From Macropodus opercularis (Eukaryota > Chordata > Actinopteri > Anabantiformes > Osphronemidae), in assembly GCA_030770545.1 (NCBI GenBank), contig CM061107.1:9096001-9160000 (forward strand): DNA of 64,000 nucleotides, given 5' to 3'. Shown in pieces: positions 24,001 through 39,418 of this stretch. Within the stretch, counting starts at the first letter, position 1. Every line of letters begins with the position of its first letter. The position numbers and the translations under genes are program-made. The notes under the pieces are model-generated. The model was given only the letters and a program-made list of their open reading frames with translations. It did no database searches and was not told the DNA's origin.

Positions 24001-27000
24001 GGCAGACACAACAGAGGTGGTGGGTGAGAGTGACCCAGTTCATACGACAATAACTTTGCACGTGTTCCACCAATACGGAGACGAGCAGAGATGCTAAGCA
24101 AGCTGAAATATATCCAGTCAGCAGAAGCTGTAGGCGCCAGATTATCTCAGGAGGAACATGGTCATGTTGAACACGAGTGAGGTGCCTGTGGCTGCTATAA
24201 ATCTATAATCAGGTCGGGTCTGGACAGAGACACAAACTACTGCAGCTTCACACAGTGTCGTACCTCTGGGTCTGTCAGGAGACGACCAGGTGCCGAAGTA
24301 CTTGGGAAGGTGGTCTCGGAGTTCCAAGAGACATGGATCACAGCAGTCCTCTGCGTACACCTAACACACACACCCACACACGTTATACTGTACAGTATAC
24401 ACAGTGGCTACTGTAAACCTGAATACAGTGCAGTGTTGCAACAACTAATTACATTAGGGTTTACTCTGGTGCAGACTTTCTTCTAGTAATAAAATACTAC
24501 TAATACTCCAGCCTAACATCTGTCAATAATGGCCTGGATCCAGCACTTACAGTAGCATCTTAAGTGCAAGAAATCAGAGGTCACAGCGGTCAACTGATCA
24601 ACTAAGAGGTTTTTCAACAGATCTTTTTTTAATCACCAAAGCATTTTAATTTGAATTCATCACCATAAAAAAATAAGGTCCAGCTCAAGCCAGAATTTGG
24701 AAGCAGTCCTTCAGTTAAATATATTGGGAAGTGGAGAGAACAAAGATAAACACACAAAATAAGACCAGATCTTAAAACAGTGTGGTTAGTGAGCTCGGTA
24801 ATGTCAGCAGACTCCCGGTCCTGCACAGGATATTGGGTCAGAGTGTGATGTGTGTGTAGCTGGGATTAGGTTTGGTTGGTTTGGTCAGGATGCAGGCTGA
24901 CATGACGCCATGACTCACTCCTGTTTGTGTGAGAGCTGCTGAGACTGACAGTGCCACTAACCTCTAAAGCAAACACTGAGGCTCTGAAGCAGCAGACGCT
25001 GTGCGAGCAGACGGACTCATGCACACGTGCGGATGGATATTTAACTCTTTTGTTTACAAAGGGAAATTAATTTCCCCATTTGGTTTATCCTGGAAAGGCC
25101 CGGTTTTGTCTTTTTTTGCAAACCTGTCCCAGATCTTTTATATGCGTTTTCATACAAGGTACAGATACAGAGTTGTGAGCTGAAAATGAGAGTACGCACA
25201 AAGCGTAAAGAGAGAACAAAAGAGCTTTCATTTGTGCATCGCTGATATCAAGTGCATTTAAATGGCAGCAAACCCGATTTCTGGCCACACGTCAGAGTCA
25301 ACTTACAAAACCGAAACTAATGCATAAATAAGTCACTTTTCAGCACAGTTTGTGAGAAAAGCCAACAGCTGCCTTTCAGCCGTGAGAGCAACAGTGAGGG
25401 GCCGTAGAAAAGTGAATCACTGTTGAGTCCAGCTGCTTTTATTTCAGCACACCTCTTACTCACATTTTTGCATAATTGCTAATTCACATTAAATATTATG
25501 TACAAAAATGCAGTACCATGCTGTAAAACTGCAACTCTCGTGGACCTCTTGGTGGAGGTTGAAGCTGCTTCAGGACTGTTCCATCTGGATGCTGCAAAAT
25601 ACCTGCAACACACACACACAGATGGTTGGAAATATCAGGGAAAAGAAAATCATTTGCATTCATTGCGTAGCACAATTATTTGTGTGACAATACAGCGACC
25701 AACCAAAGTAGCCGCCATCACGCTAGTTCTGAGAGTGAAGGCGAGTTGTGTGTGTGACACAAACGTGGGTGCGCTTTTGTCATAAAGACATTAGTGGAGG
25801 AATAAAAGGTCGGTGCGGAAAAAACTGTTAGTTTTGCAATTTCCACAGGCTTCGGAAAGACTATGTTGCTTTGCATTCACGTCTTGCTTTTCTCACGTGT
25901 TTGCGCTAAGCTGTAATTAACACATGGATATATTATGAACGTCAAACCTTTGAGCACAGATGCTTTGTACTGGTGGTGGAAACACTGAAAGATCTCTAAG
26001 GTCAAAACATTTGGTCTGACAATATCTATGCAGCTCTTTCCAGCAGCTGGCCTGAGCTAATACTTATCTCAGACCAGTGAAACCAGTTCAGCCTAAGTGG
26101 AGTGCAGTAACGCGTTTCATGTTCACTCCATGTTGTCACAGGCTATTTACTGGAGAAACAGCTCACTTTAATTGTCATGTCTTTAGTATGATCTAATGTT
26201 TGTCCTTCAGTGAAGCCTGCAGTCGTGCAGCTTGGTGTGTCTGCTTTACAACGTGACACACGCAAATAACTTTTGTGCGAATTTAGTTTAGTTTTAATTT
26301 TTCTCACAGATAAAATACTGCAGTTCATTTAATTAACTTACCAATAATAGATTATTATTAATGTGGCCAGCTACTGATTGAGGATATGTACTATTCCATT
26401 AGGGAGGTAAAGATGCGTCTCCTGTGACATCATCACATGCTGACCACTGCTGATTACTGACTGAGTTAACCGGGGGAGGATTAGTCTGCTCTCTGGCTCA
26501 TCTCTACGTTCTTCTACGACCAAGTATATGAAACCTCCATATACATGAAAAACCAATCAGCCCACAAAGGAGGGGGTGGGGTGGTGCTGAGCCTGAGGGT
26601 GGACATCTGTCCTGCGTCTGTAAGGTCACCAGGCCCATGACCAAGCAGGATGCAGTATTATTACACAGCCTCCTATAGGTTCATAAGACTGTTATAGAAC
26701 TACAGCCTATTATTCTGTCGACAGGCATGATATGAATTTTTGTATTAATTATAACAATGTAACCAGTGGAAAAAAGCTGTGGCAGGGATGTAGTGTGGGA
26801 GCCAAGGGAAACTAGGGCGGCGTGAGCTGCATTATTTTCAGTCAGTCGCAGCACAAGATCAACAGAATCACAGGTCATAGAACTGTTGTGGAAACTGAAG
26901 GTGTCTGCTGGTTGAGGCTCAGTAATCTGACAACACCCGTGTTTGAGTTTAAATGTGCAGCCTGTGTTAATGATTGTTCAGTGCCCAGCCCAAGGAGGGG

Positions 27001-28214
27001 TAGAGATAAGATAATTCCACAGTACCCGGCCAAACACACTTCACCTACGCTTCGGGTAGGGAGGTAGTCAAGCGTTTTGGACAGTGCCATCACACTTTTC
27101 TCACTGAATATCGAAGACACGGTGGCAGAACTAACTGCGGCACGAACGAGTCCTGGTTTGGTGCATTAATATGAGCTGGTCTTCATTTACGCCACACGTA
27201 GAGACAATCGCAACGTGTTCAGCTGATACTCAAGCGTGTCTTCACTGAACCCTAACCCCACAGCGCTGGTGGAAGCTTTAAATGAATAACTGGCTAAACT
27301 TGCTTCAGTGGCAGTAATGTCAAACAAACACGTCGAGTAGCTGTACATCGCTTGGCATAGGTTCATTTGTTAGGAATGCAGTGCAAACAAATGCAGCATG
27401 TTCACTTGTTGGCATGAATATAAAATCAAAGACACCAGTTTGTTACGCATTTGATCCCACAACATAATCTGCGCAGGACTTTACCAGGTGGACGGAGAGG
27501 TCTGACTCCAGGCCAAAGGGGAAAGCTGAAAACATCCATATGTATTAATCCTCTGAGCTCAACGCCACACAAATTAAGGGACTATGACACTGGTAGGTGG
27601 TTGCATGAGTACCAGTGAGTCAGTACAGAATAAAGCCAGAGAGTAGAGCGTGAGAACAGCTGATCTCTATTTAATTATATTATATTCAAGGCTGGTGTGG
27701 ATTAGTGGTGACAGTGTTGTTGTTGTTTTTTGTGTGCGTTTGTTTCTAAGTCAGCTCAAGCTGAACTGACACGTTTACCTACACCGTGGTTGAAGAACTC
27801 ACGAAAATAAACATGAATACTAGATAATAACTAGAATAATGGGCAGCGCGCCCGCAACATGAGCCGAGGTGCGTTCCGTTGAACTCCTGACTCACGCGTA
27901 GGCGTGAGGAGTGAAGGAAGTTGTCGGTGAGACCATGACGAGCGGCGGAGTCCAGTTTACTCACCCACTTTGTCCACGCCGTATTTATGACCCGCTACTT
28001 GATGTGACAGCGGGACGCAGCCGTTCAGATGGCCCTGGCCCTGGCCCTGGCGCCCCAGAGGCCGTTGGCAGCACTTGTCTTTTGCGAGGGGCCCGGAGAG
28101 CCGCGGGGTCAGGTTCACCCCAAGAGCTGAGCTGGGGGCTGAGCTGGGGGCCAGCTCCAGTCTACCGAGAGCCAGAGAGGACTCCATCATCACTTGACGC
28201 CGAGTTGTTGACAT
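21042..28214 (-). CDS. ipmk: Inositol polyphosphate multikinase
   Basis: Kinase that phosphorylates inositol phosphates (IP3 to IP4/IP5) and PIP2, mainly in the nucleus. Minus-strand exons: 28214-27965, 25602-25517, 24360-24264, 23990-23818, 22227-22146, 21778-21042. They total 1425 nt (474 aa) with matching phases at every junction. Diagnostic blocks are HLNGCVPLSHQVAGHKYG in exon 1, GILQHPDGTVLKQLQPPPRG in exon 2, the inositol-kinase signature PCIMDVKLGQRSYD (D164, K166) in exon 4, FYASSLLFVYEG, and MIDFAHVFP near the C-terminus (D441). The 86-bp exon 2 is in none of the longer open frames and was found by looking for the conserved motif. The protein is longer than human IPMK (416 aa), owing to an acidic, Ser-rich insert between SSLLFVYEG and MIDFAH. 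Start ambiguity: ATGs at codons 1, 9 and 10 are all possible. Confidence 0.95.
22332..22347 (-). promoter_or_regulatory. CTCF-like motif (full core match) in ipmk intron
   Basis: The minus strand reads CCACTAGATGGCGGTG, agreeing with all 14 positions of CCASYAGRKGGCRS. It lies just upstream (in transcript sense) of the 82-bp ipmk exon at 22227-22146. Confidence 0.5.
23311..23326 (-). promoter_or_regulatory. Weaker CTCF-like motif in ipmk intron
   Basis: The minus strand reads CTCCAGCAGAGGTCAC; the core CCAGCAGAGGTCAC fits 13 of 14 consensus positions, but the mismatch is at an important G. Confidence 0.25.
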
Positions 28215-28620
28215 TTGTCAAATTAAAAAAAAATAAACGACAGAACTCAAAGTCTGCGTCCGAGGCAAAACTAAAAAGAATAAGAAATGTTGGATGCAAC
28301 TGTATCGATTCCCATGCTGCTATTACGTAAGCACGGAACACAGCCCCGCACACAGATTCAACAAACTGTTTGGGCGTGAGGTTGAGAAGCCTTCATACAA
28401 ATGGTCCGGTCCAGACGAAACCGGTCCGATCGCCTCGACTGTTCTCGGCCTCCGACGACAGGCGCGGTGAGCAACAGTGTGGTAACCCCCGCTGTGTCCG
28501 GCGGCGAAGCTGCGCTCCAGAAGCAGCGCTGATTCAATGATTTTCATATCTTGAACGGCAGCACTAACACATCCTAACCACATCCCACTTCCTAGCAAGC
28601 TCACAACCCGCACCGCCACA
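28215..28620 (-). promoter_or_regulatory. ipmk: ipmk 5' UTR and CpG-rich promoter
   Basis: Upstream of the ipmk start the sequence is locally rich in CG dinucleotides (for example around 28410-28520), unlike the surrounding AT-rich DNA. This is typical of a housekeeping vertebrate promoter. I cannot place the transcription start exactly. Confidence 0.4.
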
Positions 28621-31060
28621 CACGACTTCCGTCCACGGCTTACAAAATAAAACTACTGTCGATGTTTTTCTGTATAATTGACCGCGATCATAATAAACAC
28701 ACGATGCGCCTACAATAACAATCACACTGTTCTTGCTGTTCGTTCATTTTAGCGACACTTCTCTGTCCAATTTAAGACATTGGAGACCAATACGCCTAAT
28801 GTGGATACAAATTTTGACATCCGGTCTGGTCTGCTTCAACTTCAGCTACCCTGACACAGCCCCACTTCCTCAATGGAGAAATAAATACTGTTGTTTGCCC
28901 GGACTGTGATGATAAGGCACAGCGACCGGTGGTGTCCAGTTCAGATCATTAAGTACACAAACGCACAGACGACAATAAACAAAAAAAAAGACAGACTCTT
29001 GATGAGTCCGGGTTCTCGGCAGCGCTCAGGAAAAGCAAGCTGGCAGCATCGCCACTGAACTAAACAGACCAGAGAAACATCACAGTTGCCAATAAAGAAC
29101 ATTCGCTTGTTGAAGACGAGCGTGAACGCGATGCAGCGTCGTAATCCTGTAATCCGCCGTATTAAAAGCAGCCGCTGAAGTCTCCCTATTCCAGATACAT
29201 CCAGGTCAGTGTAGGCGTACGACACTCTACCTAACGTATAGCGCCCAAAACATCCCACACCTTTACGGCACTTGCCACTACTGTCGTAAAACACATCTTT
29301 TCATTGTTACACGACAGGTCTGTTGATTTTTTAATAACGTCATAAAGTTAAGTATTCTCTTTAAATATCTTATCATTATTTAGTATTTGTCTCATTTTAT
29401 CCTTTACAAATTCAACTGTTCAAGAAAATGTTTGTATAAACCACAAACTATGCTATTAAAGTATATATAACTACCCCATTTCTAATTGTTTCTAATTGAC
29501 AGCTGAGAACGGTGTGGTCAATTACATAAATGTTGGAAATATAATTCATGTGCAGATGCAATTGCTCCGACTCTTTTTCTACAGTTTAGGCAATAGTGCA
29601 ATGACTTTACACATTAACCAAAATAAAGTACAGCTCTGTGGACATTCCCCTTCTGCCCTGTGTGAGACAATACTCTCAGTGTCTGTTGAAACATAAAGTC
29701 AGCAAATGTGTTTGCTCTGTAATTACAGTTTTCAGGGTCACTGGTTAGTCTGTGAGTTTATATCCAGCTCAGAGAATTATCATCACTTGTCAAAGCTGCT
29801 CTTCTGTCCCCTGTCAGCCACACTGCCGCTCCCTCAGGCCTCTGATATCCTATTGAACTTCTCTCACTCTCCCTTTGACTTTTATCTCCATTCTAGTCAC
29901 ATGGTTCACCTTTCACATCCACATACAAACACCTGTTCTCTGTTCCTGTGACTGGCTCTCCTGCACACACCTGATTGCGCAGTTTGCTCACCAGTCTATC
30001 TCTGACATGCCTACCTTTGCCTTATCACTCAAATACTACAGCAGTTGCAACACTATGCTCATTCCAAAGCACCTCTAATTAAACTGTCACATGTATCATT
30101 TCTGTGCAGAAATGCTGTTATTGCATTTCAGTACATTTTCAGAGTCAACAAATGCAACAGACCAGTACAATGTGAGACACAGTGTTACTTCACTTCATTA
30201 CTCTGAGAATGTTGATGTGGAGTCATTAGCCTGGATGAGTCCATTTCCCTAATTGCCTAGACATTATCTGACTTATCTGTTGGAAACTTTGCGTTATCAC
30301 TGTAATTGGCCTAACAGCGATGCAAACACGAACCTTAGAACGAATTATACTTTGCTGCTTTGTTTACAGTGAAATAAATGTTTATGCTGCACGTTACATA
30401 ATGTACAAATGAGCACAAAGCCAACCCATGATTTTTGTCTGTATTTTATAAATGTAACACAGACACTGTGCTGTATTCTTTATTATTGGTCCTCTTAATG
30501 ATACCTGTGTTCAGAGTATACCCACTTTGTTCTGGTGACTAATAAGTAAGAGACAATCTAATACCAGCCTTCAATGTAAAGTATTCTAAGAACTGATAAG
30601 ATAATGATTATAGAGGCCCTTTATTTTGAAATATGACACAAAAAGACAGGATTGAGAATAAAGTGAATCTAATTGAAAATAATAGTTAAATTCTCCTGTT
30701 TAGATTATCCATTCATTCTTCTGTTATACCACCACCTATGGGACGATATTAAAATACGCCACCGGTGTTTTTTTAATGGCCAGTCTCAGTCGTGTTTACT
30801 TTTACAATGTCTGCAATGTGGGTTTAGTTGTTCAGCTGTATTTTTCATACTACTAATTAGCAATATCTACTCTAAATGAGACAGATGTGCACAATAATTG
30901 TTAAAACTGGATTATTGATTATAATTTGCGACCAAAATAAGAAACATCTAAATCATTTTAAGTTGAGTAAGTAAGTTAGAAGCAAAACAAGACAGGAAAT
31001 ATTACCAGCGCAAACTAGAAATACATTTACCACTTGCGCGCTCTCCGTTTCAACATGTTC
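28621..31060. other. ipmk-ube2d1 intergenic region
   Basis: Mostly AT-rich non-coding DNA. The minus-strand frame 29294-28941 (117 codons) has no recognisable domain. The human neighbour CISD1, expected next to IPMK, is not recognisable here. Confidence 0.5.
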
Positions 31061-31061
31061 A

Positions 31062-31080
31062 ACTACGTTTCCCATGAGCC
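31062..31080 (+). promoter_or_regulatory. ube2d1: ZNF143/SBS-like element in the ube2d1 promoter
   Basis: ACTACGTTTCCCATGAGCC resembles the long ZNF143 (SBS) element ACTACAATTCCCATGATGC. It lies about 200 bp before the ube2d1 start codon, a usual place for this element in housekeeping promoters. The match is imperfect. Confidence 0.4.
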
Positions 31081-31267
31081 ACCGCAAACGTGCAAACGTA
31101 AACAGAAGAAAGCGGAAACAAAAGAGGGTTTACAGAAACATAAACGCGTCTCGGGCTATCTAAGTACTCAGGGAATAAAAAATACAGCCATTGGTCTCGT
31201 CAGCAATAATACTGAACCTGAAAATAAAGAGCTTGTCGAAGTGAGCTGAGGCGCTGCATCAGTCAAC

Positions 31268-34210
<2,943 letters not shown>

Positions 34211-35032
34211 AAACTCGACTAAGATTTAAAGAAACATGCTGAGAAGAATTGTCTTTTCTCTTCCTTTTGTAAAGTCAAAACACACTGTACATTATAGCAT
34301 GGAATCATTAAATAATGTTAGGTAAAGTCCATGAACCTGTACTGTCATCAACATTATTATTAATCTGAGACCATAACAATGCAGGGGATTTTTACTTTTG
34401 AGCAGATAAGGACATTTGCTGGACTCATTACACGTGTTGATTTGTCCATTAAAGTTTGTCATGTTCTTTCATCAAGTACTTTTTATTTATAAAACATTTA
34501 TAACAAACTATGCCGCTGCCTGTTTTTTTAATATGTGAACTATAGCCTGTCAATCCACATATGTGTGATTCAGCAACAAACTTTTGAATAAATGAGCAGA
34601 GTATTACTGCAGAAAAACGAGATGTTGTTTCATAATTGAAGAACCTTCACCAGCAGCCTGCATAGCCCACACTGAATCATGGGGATGGAAAGCTGACAGA
34701 AGATGCCATTAAAATAACATGCTCATGTGAGACTGGGTTTTGTAAATGGCAGGAGAACAGTCATAACCTCTCAAACCTTTGTACAGATGTTTAAAGCACA
34801 TGTTTATGATGCTGGGCATTTTAAGGTTGTAAGGGAGTTATAGTTTAAGTTATTCATTGTTATTAATATTATTCTAGACGTCCTTAAGGAAAAGTTCTGA
34901 TGCATGAAATGAATTGCCCACAGAAGTGTATTGTGGCACGGATGAATGATTATTTAATAGCTAAACAATAAAAGTGTAAATTAAAAGGTTGGTGGTATTT
35001 GTCAACCATGTTTCTTATAAAACACGCGGCAA

Positions 35033-35048
35033 TGGCGCCATCTGCCGG
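35033..35048 (-). promoter_or_regulatory. CTCF-like motif between ube2d1 and tfam
   Basis: The minus strand reads CCGGCAGATGGCGCCA, 13 of 14 positions of the CTCF core. It lies about 400 bp before the tfam start codon. Confidence 0.45.
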
Positions 35049-35151
35049 TTTTAACAATGAACAGGCCACCGATTCACTGGTAGTGTTTGTAATATTATGT
35101 GTCTTCTAAAAAAAGGATTTGTTCCTCCATTTTAATATATGTGATAATGCT

Positions 35152-35172
35152 ACACACACACACACACACACA
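35152..35172. repeat. Short (CA)n microsatellite
   Basis: About ten AC units upstream of tfam. Confidence 0.9.
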
Positions 35173-35222
35173 AACATCAACGAACGTTTTTATAATGTAT
35201 CCAGGGATGAGCTTAAGCCAAA

Positions 35223-35251
35223 CGGAAGTAGTCAACCTTTTCCCACAATCC
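35223..35251 (+). promoter_or_regulatory. tfam: tfam promoter: GABP/ETS and ZNF143-like sites
   Basis: CGGAAGT (35223-35229) is a canonical ETS/GABP (NRF-2) site. It is followed by TTCCCACAATCC (35240-35251), close to the core of the ZNF143 motif. TFAM promoters in mammals are known to use NRF-1 and NRF-2/GABP. The sites are about 200 bp before the start codon. Confidence 0.45.
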
Positions 35252-35429
35252 ACCACGATAGGCTGAAGGCGCCTTTTGCAGCCATACAGTTCCTGCATGT
35301 CAACAAGGAGGAGGGGAAGAGGCTCTGCTTTATTTAAAACGTCTAATGCATGAAAACAGTCAGACGCTCGGACTCTACTTATATTGCTAATTAGTTTATG
35401 CAATAGTTTCCGTCTTTGCTTACACCGTC

Positions 35430-37585
35430 ATGGCTCCGCTCAGCTTAATGACTGCAAGTGTTAGCTTGTTGGCTAAGTCCTTCAGCGTCTTGTCCTGCAC
35501 AGGCGCTCTGGCCAGGTAGCTAACCTAAAGTTACTGTACCGCGTTAGCTAGGTGAATCCCTAGCAGAGCTAGCGTCAGTGCACACGCCTAGCTAAGACGT
35601 ATCTTTTTTGTTCTTTCTTTGTTATATTTGATTGTAAAACTTAAAAGACAAAGTTTGACATTAGGGAAGAGCGCGTGTCAATTCAAATGCATGACGAAAT
35701 GGTGACATAGTAAAGAATGACAGACAGACAGGTGCAGCTTCTTTGTTATGTGGGTTTTGTGGAAGATGGAGTGCTGTGTGTGATCACCCCTGAAAACACA
35801 AGGAAGTCACACATTTCTGCTTGTATGATCTCTACATATTTTGTTTGTGCCTGCTGTAGGTGTGCCAGCGTCCTCCCTACGGCATATGCCATCCCAGTGA
35901 AATGCTTGACCTCCCAGGCCAGCGGCCCTCCAAAGAGACCTCTGAATGGATACATGAGATATGTGCAGCAGCAGCAGCCAATCATGATCAAAGACCACCC
36001 AGGTACATCTAACAACATTAAATGCTAGTATCAGCGCCCAGCTTTTGGCAATTAGACCAAGAAGAAAAACATGTAGTCACATTCAAATGTAACTTGTCAC
36101 TTCAGATATTTACTATCCTAGGTTAAGGACTTGTGTCATGTATTTCTGTTTTAGATGTCAGATCAGTGGATATCATCAGAAGGATCGCCCAGCAGTGGAG
36201 AACACTGAGCCCAGATGAGAAACGGGTATTTTCATTGTTAGAACTCTCTAGAGCAGGGGTGGCCAATCCTGATCCTCGAGAGACACTGCCCTCCTGGTTT
36301 TCTAACTCTCTCTGCTGAACACCTGTTTGTCAGATGTTTTTTCCAGCCGCTGATTGCCTGAACACAACTGATCAATGTAATCAGCAGAGAGAGTTGGAAA
36401 ACCAGCAGGACATGACTCTCGAACACCAGGATTGGCCACCCCTGCTCTAGCATGTTCTTCTGCCTACCTTAGATTTTAATTGTACCTTTTTGTACTACTA
36501 CTGTAACTATAAAATATAAATACAGTAATGTATTGTCTTTTCTTTTTGCAGCCATTTCAGGAGGCCTCTCTTCGTGCCAGAGAGCAGTTTAAGGCGGACC
36601 TCCAGAATTATCAAGCTCAACTGACCCCAGCACAAGTCCAACAACAAGCATTGGACAGGAAACAGAGACTGGCCAAGAGGAAGTCCATTCGTAAAAAGAG
36701 GGTAAGAGGAGACTACAGGCACATATTTGTCAAAGCTATTTTGTCATTTCTGTGGTCTTAGAAATACATATTGGATGAACTGTACAAGTTATTGACCTGT
36801 CTTACCTTGCTGAGGGTATTTTGTTCTTTGCCATGTAATGGCGTGTGTGTGATCCAGGAGCTGACCAACTTGGGAAAGCCCAAACGTCCTCGCTCTCCAT
36901 TTAACATCTTCATGTCAGAGCACTTTGAAGAGGCCAGAGGAACCACCATGCAGGTCATTAACCACATCAAAATGAAAAGATTTTTTTTACTGGTTGAACA
37001 TTATTTGCGATGTGGTGTAGTAGATACATAGATTGATCTGACTTTAAATACTGAATTCTGTCAGTGATACTGTGAATTAGTTTCTCTCCGGAAATTATCA
37101 CATCTTATGAACACAATGATATTGCCAACATAATGTTTTATTTTAATATTATATATATAATAATAATATTTATTCAGGCAAAGATGAAATCACTTATGGA
37201 GGACTGGAGGAATCTGTTCAGCCACCAGAAACAGGTTGGTCACCAGTCATTATGCATTCATCATCTATATTTTTAAGAGGCCTTTATTTACATGGCTTGT
37301 GTTCATTCCACCTGTCAGGTCTACACACAGTTGGCGGAGGATGATAAGATCCGCTACAAGAATGAGATGAAATCGTGGGAGGACCACATGGCAGACATCG
37401 GGCGAGAAGACCTGATCCGAGAGCAGACCCTATCTACCAAGAAAAAAATCAAGAACCAAGAATCTCCAGTGGCCAAGAAGAGAACAAAGATGGCTGCAGT
37501 TAAAACGGTGAAAAAAGCCCCTGCTACAGGAAAATCAAAAACAAGAAAGACTACAAAAACTGTCAGGACTACCAAGAAGGCTTAA
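35430..37585 (+). CDS. tfam: Mitochondrial transcription factor A
   Basis: HMG-box protein that packages mitochondrial DNA into nucleoids and starts transcription with POLRMT and TFB2M. Exons: 35430-35515, 35860-36002, 36155-36225, 36552-36701, 36858-36953, 37178-37234, 37319-37585. They total 870 nt (289 aa; human 246). Exon 1 encodes a Ser/Lys-rich mitochondrial targeting peptide (MAPLSLMTASVSLLAKSFSV). HMG box 1 starts at PPKRPLNGYMRYVQQQQP; a basic linker (RKQRLAKRKSIRKKR) leads to HMG box 2 (KPKRPRSPFNIFMSEHF...). The C-terminal tail after LIREQTL is very basic (about 50 residues rich in K/R/T) and accounts for the extra length. A hAT-type MITE sits in intron 3. Confidence 0.96.
36254..36444. 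mobile_element. Non-autonomous hAT-type MITE in tfam intron 3
   Basis: A 191-bp element starts CAGGGGTGGCCAATCCTG and ends with the matching inverted terminal repeat (CCAGGATTGGCCACCCCTG). The inverted repeats extend about 70 bp per side with few mismatches, so the element folds into a long hairpin. The flanks CTCTAGAG (36246-36253) and CTCTAGCA (36445-36452) match at 6 of 8 bases and fit an 8-bp target site duplication. CAGGGG termini with an 8-bp duplication point to the hAT superfamily. It carries no transposase. Confidence 0.75.
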
Positions 37586-38491
37586 AACATGTGTATAAGA
37601 ATCTAGAGTAAACACTGTGTGTTCGCGACAGCTGAAGGCAGGAGTTCAAAACACCCAGGCCTGCTTGATATTGTTCCTCTAACTTAAAAAGTCTCAGTTG
37701 TCTTTGATTTTTAGATTCAGCAATGCAAACATTTTGAAGCATTCAAGCAGCCCAGTAAAGCCTGTTCCTCTGAAACATACGCCAAGGGTGTGTAATGTGT
37801 ACAACGTGAGCTTATTCTGCCCCTCCGCGAAAAAGGTGAGAGAAAGACTAACAATGTTGGTTTGGAATATTCATGATTGTAACAAAACAACTAGGATAAC
37901 AGCATCTTTGTACATCTTCTGAGGGTTTCCTCTGTGGAGCAGCCTGTCCTGTTGGACACCTCATACTAACCTCCACTCTGAGAAAAGTGCTGTTGACTGA
38001 TTTACTGAAGACCCAACTTTAAAAATGCGCAGCACCCTAGGTCCTGTGCAGCCTGACTGACTGAATTATTTCATTGCAATTGTTAGTGTAGCATATGTTT
38101 ACACAGTTGCAAATTTAAACTGTGAAATCCTGCCATGTCCCCTTTTTTTTTTTTTCTTTTTTCAACAACTTCAAATGAAGCAATGCCCCAGTTGCAATTA
38201 GCTTTTTCCCAACTGCACCTTCATCTATATAAATTCCATGAAGAGTCACCGTCCTCAGATGTCCAGCGTGTTAGACTGGATCCTGACATCGCTGTATGAA
38301 GTGATGTTGATCCAAACTTCCTTTCTGTTAAAGGAAAGTGTCAGTAAATAATCCTGAGGTCCAGGTTTTTCTGGTTTTTATCCTTGTCTTACATCTGCTT
38401 ACCATGAAGAACGTCCTCTTAGTGTTGCTTGTACAATGTAGTTAGTTCTGCCATATTTAGTTTTCTTTCTACTGTACATTTGCTGAATAAA
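37586..38491 (+). other. tfam: 3' UTR of tfam with polyadenylation signal
   Basis: Non-coding sequence with a T-rich tract near 38140-38163. AATAAA at 38486-38491 is the best end signal on this strand. Confidence 0.55.
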
Positions 38492-38521
38492 CATTTACAC
38501 ACACTTTTCTACAAAATGACC

Positions 38522-39418
38522 TTTAATGGTTCCTAAAAATGCAACGCGGAACACCAACATACAAAGCTGTCACTACACAGTATATTTCTGATGTGTTGTA
38601 CTGTTGAAGGCCCAAATGCTGCACCTGAATATGAACACCTAAATCTGACGTGATTCTTTTTGCAGGTTCATCACCAAGCTGTTTAAGTATATGGTCTGTA
38701 GTTAATATAAAATGTCATCATTACGGGGTTACTATAGATTTTTCTCTAGATCAGGAAACTGTGTTTAAAATACAGTTGGAACATGTTAAAAAAAAGCTAA
38801 AACCAAACAGATGAAAGTCTCCTCACAGGACATGAAATAATGAAAAAAGTTATCAGCTCACATGATGCTATAAATGTGACACATGCAACAGTAGCTGAGA
38901 TGTTCAGAAAGATTATTAAGATTAGATTTTAAACATTCATGTCCAAAATGAGTGAAAACCAACTATAATGTATGAAGGTTAATGAAGAACCTAAAAGTTC
39001 GAATCCAGTTAGAGGGTTTGGAAGCAGGGAGCTGTGAACCTGCCTAATGCTGGTGTGTGCTGTGAAACAACGTTAATGCAGAACATTAGTCAAAAGACTT
39101 TCATTAACAAAGTTGATCTTGAAAATTAACCAGAAACTAAGCATGCACATCACCAACGATGCATGTCTGCGACCTCTGACCAACACGTAGCTCGTGGTGT
39201 CTTTTGCTGGTGGTGCGGTCTGGGGTGTCCATTCGGTCTGGCTGATGTGCTGGTGTGAATATGAACGTGGACATCCAAGTTCTAAGCGTCTGTACCTGAG
39301 AGTTTGGTCGGTCACGTTACAGCGAGTCTTTTAAAGATTGTAAACAACAAAAGCAGCTGCCTTAGAAAGCTCTGAGCTCGTGTGGAGAACAGTCAACTCG
39401 GCGCTTGAGATCACTCTG
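38522..39418 (-). other. polr3d: Probable 3' UTR of polr3d
   Basis: No coding exon is visible. On the minus strand ATTAAA (38527-38522) is a candidate polyadenylation signal, only about 30 bp from that of the convergent tfam gene. Confidence 0.35.

Noticed and set aside
28941..29294. 117-codon minus-strand frame upstream of ipmk, considered for a CISD1-like gene
   Set aside because: It lacks the CDGSH iron-sulfur motif and any other recognisable feature.
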